Virus record (IMG/VR): IMGVR_UViG_3300020456_000187 | Span: 1 to 28,306 of that record | DNA from: a virus | Direction: 5' to 3' (one strand) | DNA: 28,306 bases | Shown here: positions 23,401 through 28,306 of the stretch, one piece after another | Numbering within the stretch: position 1 is the first letter of the stretch | How the letters are laid out: each line of letters begins with the position of its first letter | The notes under the pieces: generated by a model | The model's input: the letters and a program-made list of their open reading frames with translations, nothing else | What the model was told of the DNA's origin: nothing | Databases searched by the model: none | Program-made: the position numbers and the translations under genes

Positions 23401-25181
23401 CTGACGCAGAACTTGACGAAGAGTATAATTCGCAGTGGTCTGAGTTCTTTAACTTGTCAAAAGACGGAAGCACTATTGTTTTAGGCGACAGTCTATTTGA
23501 CATCGGAAGTTTAGTTTACAACGTCGGTGCAGTAGACGTACTTAAATTAAATAGAAGCGTAGCTATCACGACACAGCCTGCTTCGTCATTGACAGTGTTT
23601 GATGGGCAGATACAGCCAACCGTAGAAGCGACGGTGTCTACCGGTACGGTTATTAAATTTTTATGGCAAGTTAAAGCGTCTGGTACTTCGACGTTTGTTG
23701 ATACTTCTTATACAACTAAGAATCCTACTATTACCGGCCTCACGAATTCCAACAATGGCGATGTGTACCGCTGCGTAGTCTCGGCAGCAGGAGCCACATC
23801 AGTTACTTCAAATGAAGTTACTGTCGTAGCGTCAAGCTGGACAGCAAGAGGAGGCAACATATGGGACACCGCTCAACCTTTAGTTACTGGTTCTTTGTTG
23901 TCACCTTGCGGTCTTAGTGACGACGGTTCAAGAATTATAGTTGGAGCACCCGGTCAAAACACTTACGCAGGTCACGCGCAAGTACTTGAGTACGACTCAT
24001 CAACAGATGCGTGGTCGAGATTAGGTCAAGTGCTAGACACAGGCGAGAGTCAATTTACTTTCGCCGGAAAAGATGTTTCGATTTCATCAGATGGCAATAG
24101 GGTTTTAGTCAGCGGAGGTATAGACACTAACTTTCTGACTGACAACTTGCAACGCAATAGGCGATACATGGTCTTTGATTACAACTCAACATCAGACGCG
24201 TGGACAGCGAAGTTTACTTGGTTGAGTAGCCGATACCTAGACATTAGAGAAATTAAAATGAGCAGAGACGGAAAGTATCTGTTCATGTCAGTTTACCGAA
24301 CAGGTAGCTCGAATGACTTGTATGTAGTTAAAGTGTCTGAGTTAGGAACCACTGCGCAAACCACAGAAATACCTCGCAACTACATGAGGACTCAGGACGC
24401 ATCTGGCAACGCTGACGGATTAGGCACAACGTATGGATTAACTCAGAGTCTTTCGATTAGCGACGAGTACACTGAAGGCGACGACAAGTTTGTTAATGTT
24501 GCATTCGGTAACTTTTACGGAGACGATACTTCGTATGGTCAAGAAGGCAGAGTGCGAGTCTTTAAGGTAAACGTGAACAACTATACTGAAAGCACCTCAG
24601 GAGGCTCGACGCTTATAACAACCACGATGGAAGGCTTGAAGGTCACTAATCACTCATACTTCGGTACGGATATAGCTTTAGACAAAACAGGAAAATGGTT
24701 GGCAGTTGGAGCACCGGGTACGTTTGACGGTGGAGCGGCTGTATCATCATCGCTTGATATCTCTGAAGGAGCCGTATATGTATATCAGCTTACTGGGACA
24801 TCAACGTGGCAGCAACGCGGTCTTCCGTTTGGACTCTCAAGAACGGGAGGGAGTATATCTGGAATAGCAGACTCCTACAAAGGAAGCGGCAGCGGTACAT
24901 CTTTAGATATAAGCGGCGATGGATCGAAAGTTATTGTTGGAGCACCATACCGTACTGGGCCGACTGAAGTGAAGAGTGGAGCCGTTAAAGTCTTTGAGTA
25001 TGACTCAGTAAACCAAGAATGGGATGCAGTTATAACAACTTTAGTAGGAGACGACGCTGAACAGCAGTTCGGGTTGCACGTTGCAATAAGTGGTGACGGC
25101 GAAGTTATAGCGGTAGGTGCGCCGAGAGACGATGCAGTGAACACAAACGCCGGTTCGGTTAAGTCTTACTCAGGTTCTTAA
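20457..25181 (+). CDS. Giant tail fibre with Ig-like and beta-propeller-like domains (1574 aa)
   Basis: The gene starts as ATGA overlap. Residues 1-335 hold phage fibre repeats: LNDLTNVNASSPSQGQILEY and LGTLSDVTLSSTSSGQFLSY (each followed by NGTxW), a HVHD site near 175, and a GSANQLLTTDGTGGLSW motif near 265-283. Three Ig-like domains lie at about 338-436, 467-564 and 1035-1126, each with a central FQWE/FQWQ/FLWQ strand and a YRx(V)VS strand. Ig1 and Ig3 share AGATSVTSN. Two propeller-like regions (567-1033 and 1128-1574) are made of FG-GAP/Kelch-like repeats such as DGLTVAIGDR, DGSKVIVGAPYR and DGEVIAVGAPRDDA. It probably binds the host surface. A polymerase-style open frame of this length shows no break. 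Calcium-binding DxDG-like turns are possible. Confidence 0.88.
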   Translation: MSISINVSSSTGGEITVGDSSAPNISLDVTGGVGPSGAGDLTLAAGTGISIVQSSGTATISSTVTGSGNLALNDLTNVNASSPSQGQILEYNGTQWVAASSDTGSNVTSLGTLSDVTLSSTSSGQFLSYNGTAWTAVDAPSGGGTSDLALSTSVPGADLGTSGVGSSGRAARADHVHDMPTLGDVLSKSDVVTGDVSLTSTSNFSITAQGNSFVVSSGQSELTVAGGSSGSGSLTLNCEQNSHGVTIKGPAHSASATYTLTLPDDVGSANQLLTTDGTGGLSWSTPEAASGFVSWTTTAPTTSNTTGSGGDIAYDASGFYYVHTGTSWVRTQLEEFGVSTPVISIDQQPENATINQNGNGQFSVSASVTGGALLTFQWEKSTNNGASWSTLAGFTSSVLSLTGVSINQDGTYYRVIVSSAGATSVTSNSAILTVGEGNGIVTETNDLILTESNDILRFDESTVEAGTITITSQSTSASLSASGEATFTVDGTASNGATVRFQWQEAISISSTFTNIGDTVTGYNSPELNLTNTTSAKDGYAYRCVLSANGCDDATSTPVILSASAVLGREGSRITSVTAADFIGRTTAVNEDGTRVVVGGDKFCRVYEYNSTSDTWDQKGNDLRNFAEGSTSTEKLDFGVNGFFASMSDDGLTVAIGDRNWNNGSAGSTDRSGAVVVLEYNSTSDEWDEKGDANDIHLATVYAQDSTLGVGAAGGGWTVHLSGDGDTVYIGGDPNEIVGRNEGARVFHYDSSTTTWKPRFTSANDLQATYFHGIDSYDISGLSYYQSVSATSENMMTLVTSDSTDGKVFVADYQGDYDDTDMTNFGYNQASGGYKGQVLSPVAGQESRTDINGYYGKSVDLSSDGLVLSVGVYRGYAPGETAAGDSTECKPGAVVVYERDAVGDDFTRRELLNGTVCHTSQYGGTSTPISQRYFGARACLNEDGKILVVGSDYGALWLFEWNGSQYEQLGGIVTPGTLEGFSDAELDEEYNSQWSEFFNLSKDGSTIVLGDSLFDIGSLVYNVGAVDVLKLNRSVAITTQPASSLTVFDGQIQPTVEATVSTGTVIKFLWQVKASGTSTFVDTSYTTKNPTITGLTNSNNGDVYRCVVSAAGATSVTSNEVTVVASSWTARGGNIWDTAQPLVTGSLLSPCGLSDDGSRIIVGAPGQNTYAGHAQVLEYDSSTDAWSRLGQVLDTGESQFTFAGKDVSISSDGNRVLVSGGIDTNFLTDNLQRNRRYMVFDYNSTSDAWTAKFTWLSSRYLDIREIKMSRDGKYLFMSVYRTGSSNDLYVVKVSELGTTAQTTEIPRNYMRTQDASGNADGLGTTYGLTQSLSISDEYTEGDDKFVNVAFGNFYGDDTSYGQEGRVRVFKVNVNNYTESTSGGSTLITTTMEGLKVTNHSYFGTDIALDKTGKWLAVGAPGTFDGGAAVSSSLDISEGAVYVYQLTGTSTWQQRGLPFGLSRTGGSISGIADSYKGSGSGTSLDISGDGSKVIVGAPYRTGPTEVKSGAVKVFEYDSVNQEWDAVITTLVGDDAEQQFGLHVAISGDGEVIAVGAPRDDAVNTNAGSVKSYSGS

Positions 25182-25227
25182 AGTTTGCACAGTTTTATAT
25201 ACTCAAGGATAAACGGAGTTTTAGCAG

Positions 25228-25476
25228 ATGGCAGATAAAAAAATTAGCGAATTAACAGCTAACACAAACCCGTCGAAGGACGACATTGCACCCGTAAGTA
25301 ACTCGGCGGCAACATCAACCAGCAAAGTAACGCTGAGGAACATTGCAAAAAACTTTTCTGACAACACAGGAATTACTGGAGCAGATAAAGTTAGCAACAT
25401 AGTTAGCCTTACTCAGTCTGAGTACGACGCACTTAGTAGTTATGACGCAAGCACAGTTTACATTATTGTCGGTTAG
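25228..25476 (+). CDS. Small fibre-associated protein (82 aa)
   Basis: The protein has 82 residues. The start MADKKISELTA with the following DDIAPVSN and TSKVTLRNIAKN is a standard phage structural module that forms short trimerising or tail-attachment segments. The second half, NIVSLTQSEYDALSSYDAST followed by VYIIVG, is a small domain found at the ends of many fibre proteins. It lies between the two propeller-bearing fibre genes and probably helps join fibre parts. A GGAG about 10 bases upstream of the ATG can serve for initiation. No enzyme motif is visible. Confidence 0.65.
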   Translation: MADKKISELTANTNPSKDDIAPVSNSAATSTSKVTLRNIAKNFSDNTGITGADKVSNIVSLTQSEYDALSSYDASTVYIIVG

Positions 25477-25484
25477 GGAAAACA

Positions 25485-26834
25485 ATGGGCATAGAACTTG
25501 GTGAAGGCGGTTACGGACAGCAGACCGTTGTGAAGATGTATGTTGGCACAAACGCGGTGTCCAAAGGATACCTCGGTACCAGCTTATTTTATGATGCGTC
25601 CTCATCAGATAGTTCAAGTTCAGGCACTAGCTGGACGCAAAGCGGGCAAGACATAGTCGGTTCTGACGCTGGCGATCATATGGGGTACAGTCTTATGCTG
25701 TCTGAAAACGGCTACAGACTTGTAGTGAGTGCATACAAAGAGGACGTAAGCACCGGCTCAGACAACGGTGTTGTCTACGTTTACAACATAAACTCAGAGA
25801 ACACCACTTGGTCGCAAGTTGGTAACTCAATTACAAACAGCGTTGGTAACGCGCAAGACTACTCAGGCTTTGCAGTAGACTGCGACAGGTTAGCAGGAAG
25901 AGTAGTAATAGGAACGCCGTACAGAGATTCAAACAGCAAAATAAACAACGGTTTAGTCAGAGTGTTTGATTTGAACAGTTCTAACACTAGCTGGGTGCAG
26001 TCAGGCACCGATTTTGCTGGAGCAAACGGAGGCGACTTATTTGGATGGTCAGTAAGCATGAGCGACACCGGGTCAAGGATGGTTATAGGTGCGCCAACAC
26101 AAGACTCAGAAGCTATGCCTTCAGGTAACGAAGCTGGCAGAGTAGTCGCATACGAACTCTCAGGCAGTACGTGGTCTGTACTTGGCAACGTAACAGACAT
26201 GCGTGGCGAAGCTACTGACGAAAATTTTGGATGGTCATGCGATATGTCGGCAGACGGAGCATACATAGTAGCAGGAGGCGCAGAAACAAACGGAAGTGGC
26301 AGCGGAGTAGCAAGAGTTTACGGGTATGATTCGTACAACGATGAGTGGACGCAAGTCGGTTCTGATATAGACGGTGACGACACCAACGATTCATTCGGTG
26401 CGTCCGTAGCTATAAACAGAGACGGCACAAGAATTATTATCGGAGGCGTATACGGTGGAAATAACTCCTCTGGTTACGCAAAAGTGTATGCCAGAAGTGG
26501 AAGCAACTTTACTCAGTTAGGCTCTACCATATACGGCTCCGATAACGAAAATTTTGGAAGATCAGTTGACATAAATGAAGACGGCGATCGAATTGTAATC
26601 TCTGGCATGATTGCAGATAACTCAACAGGTGTAGCAAGAGTGTACGAGTGGAGCGGGTTGCAGTGGTCGAAGATGGGAGCAGACTTCGACGGTGCAAGAA
26701 GCAACAGCCTTCTTGGAAGCAACGTAGCGTTTGACGCAGACGGTACTACTCTCGCAATAGGATCTTCACAATACGATGGCGTAAACAACGACACTGCAAA
26801 CATAGGACGAGCCAGAGTCTTTAGGTGGGGTTAA
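25485..26834 (+). CDS. Second tail fibre: single seven-bladed beta-propeller (449 aa)
   Basis: The protein has 449 residues. After an N-terminal attachment part (GYGQQTVVKMYVGTNAV and a Ser-rich linker), residues about 55-449 are seven similar repeats of some 55 residues. Each has FGxSVxxxxDGxRxVIG, then a GxxxVY or ARVY strand, and ends in WxQxG. The seven core motifs are at MGYSLMLSENG, SGFAVDCDRL, FGWSVSMSDTG, FGWSCDMSADG, FGASVAINRDG, FGRSVDINEDG and LGSNVAFDADG. The N-terminal SWTQSGQDI supplies the strand that closes the ring, as in propellers with a velcro closure. It resembles the second half of the larger fibre. Host surface binding is inferred. Confidence 0.82.
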   Translation: MGIELGEGGYGQQTVVKMYVGTNAVSKGYLGTSLFYDASSSDSSSSGTSWTQSGQDIVGSDAGDHMGYSLMLSENGYRLVVSAYKEDVSTGSDNGVVYVYNINSENTTWSQVGNSITNSVGNAQDYSGFAVDCDRLAGRVVIGTPYRDSNSKINNGLVRVFDLNSSNTSWVQSGTDFAGANGGDLFGWSVSMSDTGSRMVIGAPTQDSEAMPSGNEAGRVVAYELSGSTWSVLGNVTDMRGEATDENFGWSCDMSADGAYIVAGGAETNGSGSGVARVYGYDSYNDEWTQVGSDIDGDDTNDSFGASVAINRDGTRIIIGGVYGGNNSSGYAKVYARSGSNFTQLGSTIYGSDNENFGRSVDINEDGDRIVISGMIADNSTGVARVYEWSGLQWSKMGADFDGARSNSLLGSNVAFDADGTTLAIGSSQYDGVNNDTANIGRARVFRWG

Positions 26835-26837
26835 TTT

Positions 26838-27731
26838 ATGACTCACCAAAACGTAGCTGTAGTACTCTCGTTTTTTGCGCCGGTTCCATACGAGTTACCT
26901 GTCAGACACTTTCACGCTGTCTTGCATACCCTGCATGCACAAGGCATACCGTTAGTTGTTACTCAAGCAGTGTACCCCGGGGGGGAGGCTGAGTATGTAC
27001 CGTCTTGTATTCCGCAAGCGGCCTATGACACAAAAAGTTTTTTGTTCCATAAAGAAAGACTATGGAATCTTGCAGCCGGTCTAACTGATGCAGACAAACT
27101 TATATTCTTAGATGCAGACGTTGTGTTTGGCGCAAGTGATTGGCTCACTCAGTGCGTATCTTGCTTAGACCGCTTTGACATTATTCAGCCTTACACTAGA
27201 GCAAGATGGTTGGACTATTCTGGCAGGCCAGACATGGAACGCCCACCATTTACTGAAGCTATAAGTAAAAACTTACCGCCTAAATTTAAAACATATCACC
27301 CGGGTTTCGGATGGGGAATGACAAGAAGAGCATTTGATCTCATAGGAGGTTTCTACGACTTGAGTGTATGTGGTAACAGTGACAGTTTGTTTGCCCTGTC
27401 GCTAAGAGACAACGAACTTCAGGCACCTATTGTGAAATGGTTTGGTGATGTTCAAGACCCGTCAATCATGTGCCAGTCTTATAAAGACTATAAGAAGAAT
27501 GCGAGCGGACTGAACTTAAAAGTTGGATTACCTAAAGGCGTTACGCTTACGCACCTATGGCACGGCGATAGAGGAAACAGGAATTACGTCAACAGAGGCA
27601 AGTTGTTTCCTCGTAAGCCAAACTCAGAGTACCCATGCCACACAGCAAGCACCGGTTTACTTGAGTGGGACGACTTAACGACAAATGACCTAGTGCATAA
27701 ATATTTTGTGGAGAAAAAGGACGATGGTTAA
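26838..27731 (+). CDS. GT-A type glycosyltransferase
   Basis: The protein has 297 residues. The nucleotide-sugar fold shows VAVVLSFFAP at the start, an Arg/Trp-rich region (HKERLWNLAAG), and the metal-binding DxD motif in LIFLDADVVFG (D92 and D94). A C-terminal half with YHPGFGWGMTRRAFDLIGGF resembles the acceptor part of galactosyltransferase-like enzymes, followed by LTHLWHGDRGNRNY. All expected motifs are intact. There is no signal peptide, so it acts in the cytoplasm, on phage DNA, virion proteins or host sugar precursors. It follows the fibre gene after three bases and overlaps the sulfotransferase by eight. A run of G (27? bases into the PGGE codons) is unremarkable in length. Confidence 0.82.
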   Translation: MTHQNVAVVLSFFAPVPYELPVRHFHAVLHTLHAQGIPLVVTQAVYPGGEAEYVPSCIPQAAYDTKSFLFHKERLWNLAAGLTDADKLIFLDADVVFGASDWLTQCVSCLDRFDIIQPYTRARWLDYSGRPDMERPPFTEAISKNLPPKFKTYHPGFGWGMTRRAFDLIGGFYDLSVCGNSDSLFALSLRDNELQAPIVKWFGDVQDPSIMCQSYKDYKKNASGLNLKVGLPKGVTLTHLWHGDRGNRNYVNRGKLFPRKPNSEYPCHTASTGLLEWDDLTTNDLVHKYFVEKKDDG

Positions 27732-28299
27732 GCCGCATATTTTTGGAGTTGGCACAGGCAAGACGGGAACAAACTCTTTAGCAGTTGCTTTGCAACAGAT
27801 GGGTCTGAGTTGTTATCACGCAGGGCATGAGTCGTATTACGAAAACGACGAAATAAAAAACAAACTGCTAGAGAACAAAAAGGAAAAGAAACCTCCGACG
27901 GAAGGCATCGAAGGGTATGACGCACTTATAGACTACCCAGTCTTTACGATGTTTAAAGAGCTAGATAAGACTGTGAGCAACGCTAAGTTTATCATGACAT
28001 ACAGACCTCCAGATGACTGCGCTTTGTCTTGGTGTCGAATGATAACGGATCAACATGAACGCAATATTTCACGGAAGTGGAGGAGAGGTTTTAAAGACTA
28101 CTCTGAGTTTGTTCGTAGTCATAATGATTCAGTGTTAAAATACTTTTATGCAAGGCCTGAGAAACTTTTGATACTAGACGTAAGAGAAGAAGACCGTACC
28201 AAGTGGGCGTTGCTGACCAAGTTTCTCGGTAAGAACTGTCCTAAAGGCGTACCGTATCCGCAAAAGTTTCGGTATACGTCTTGGCAACTGGAGGAATAA
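27724..28299 (+). CDS. Sulfotransferase family protein
   Basis: The start is ATG 27724, inside the last codons of the glycosyltransferase gene. A TTG at 27706 would add six residues. The 191-residue product opens with IFGVGTGKTGTNSLAVAL, the loop that holds the 5'-phosphosulfate group of PAPS. DYPVFTMFKELD follows, then AKFIMTYRPPDDCALSW, whose Arg and later Ser fit the 3'-phosphate site. LLILDVREED and the C-terminal PYPQKF also match the family related to Sulfotransfer_4. The enzyme would move sulfate from PAPS to a hydroxyl or amino group. Its pairing with a glycosyltransferase suggests a sulfated sugar as product, which is inference. Confidence 0.8.
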   Translation: MVKPHIFGVGTGKTGTNSLAVALQQMGLSCYHAGHESYYENDEIKNKLLENKKEKKPPTEGIEGYDALIDYPVFTMFKELDKTVSNAKFIMTYRPPDDCALSWCRMITDQHERNISRKWRRGFKDYSEFVRSHNDSVLKYFYARPEKLLILDVREEDRTKWALLTKFLGKNCPKGVPYPQKFRYTSWQLEE

Positions 28300-28302
28300 A
28301 CA

Positions 28303-28306
28303 ATGT
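28303..28306 (+). CDS. Start of the next gene (cut by the window end)
   Basis: ATG at 28303-28305 is preceded by GGAGGA (28290-28295) at a suitable spacing, just after the sulfotransferase stop. Only one codon is visible, so nothing can be said of the product. Confidence 0.35.

Noticed and set aside
25182-25227. Possible promoter TTGCAC ... GATAAA in the gap after the giant fibre gene
   Set aside because: Both boxes are poor matches and the gap is short; nothing else supports it.
20457-26834. FG-GAP and Ig-like domains as evidence of a bacterial adhesin or integrin-like gene
   Set aside because: The N-terminal fibre repeats, the position after the tape measure and the overlap with baseplate-type genes show phage tail fibres.
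1-28306. CRISPR array or insertion sequence
   Set aside because: No regularly spaced direct repeats, transposase genes or terminal inverted repeats with target duplications were seen.

Overview
This window is a continuous piece of a tailed double-stranded DNA phage genome (or prophage) with a long-tailed, siphovirus-like plan. Every convincing gene is on the + strand, most genes overlap or nearly touch, and the order TerS - TerL - portal - prohead protease - capsid - connectors - tail tube - frameshifted tail chaperones - tape measure - tail tip and fibres is the standard HK97-type morphogenesis order. No integrase, repressor, lysis gene, tRNA or CRISPR array is visible. Lifestyle and host cannot be read from the sequence. 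Several gene families remind me of phages of marine or environmental bacteria, but that is an impression only. Both ends cut genes (one ends at 156, another starts at 28303), so the window is internal to a larger genome.

Layout. (1) 1-1429: three small unknown genes, then an HNH nuclease fused to a P-loop kinase-like domain. (2) 1430-1864: about 435 bases with no firm gene, full of G and C homopolymers and short inverted repeats. It is a candidate packaging (cos) or control region. (3) 1865-5939: seven genes that all overlap by 4-29 bases. Three paralogous ParB-like proteins alternate with an FkbM-type methyltransferase, a 2-oxoglutarate/Fe(II) oxygenase with TET/JBP-like features, and a SAM-binding-like protein, followed by a small conserved phage protein. 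This is the most unusual part and may be a DNA-modification locus. (4) 5946-8854: a good sigma70-type promoter, a Gp37/Gp68 three-cysteine protein, and both terminase subunits. (5) 8851-13250: portal, protease, a small zinc ribbon, then major capsid protein and a probable decoration protein framed by their own promoter and a strong terminator. (6) 13269-17246: head-tail connector, adaptor, gp10-like and DUF3168 proteins, related tail-tube-like proteins, and two tail assembly chaperones joined by a textbook -1 frameshift signal. (7) 17246-26834: tape measure, tail-tip proteins, a 1574-residue fibre with three Ig-like domains and two propeller-like regions, and a second fibre that is one seven-bladed propeller. 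(8) 26838-28299: a GT-A glycosyltransferase and a sulfotransferase.

How it fits together. Regions 4-7 build, fill and join the head and tail and make the host-recognition apparatus. HNH proteins are known packaging partners of HK97-type terminases, which links region 1 to region 4 although the ParB operon separates them. The oxygenase, kinase-like domain, methyltransferase and glycosyltransferase could together modify phage DNA bases. Alternatively, the last two genes may modify virion proteins or host surface glycans. Both ideas are inference.
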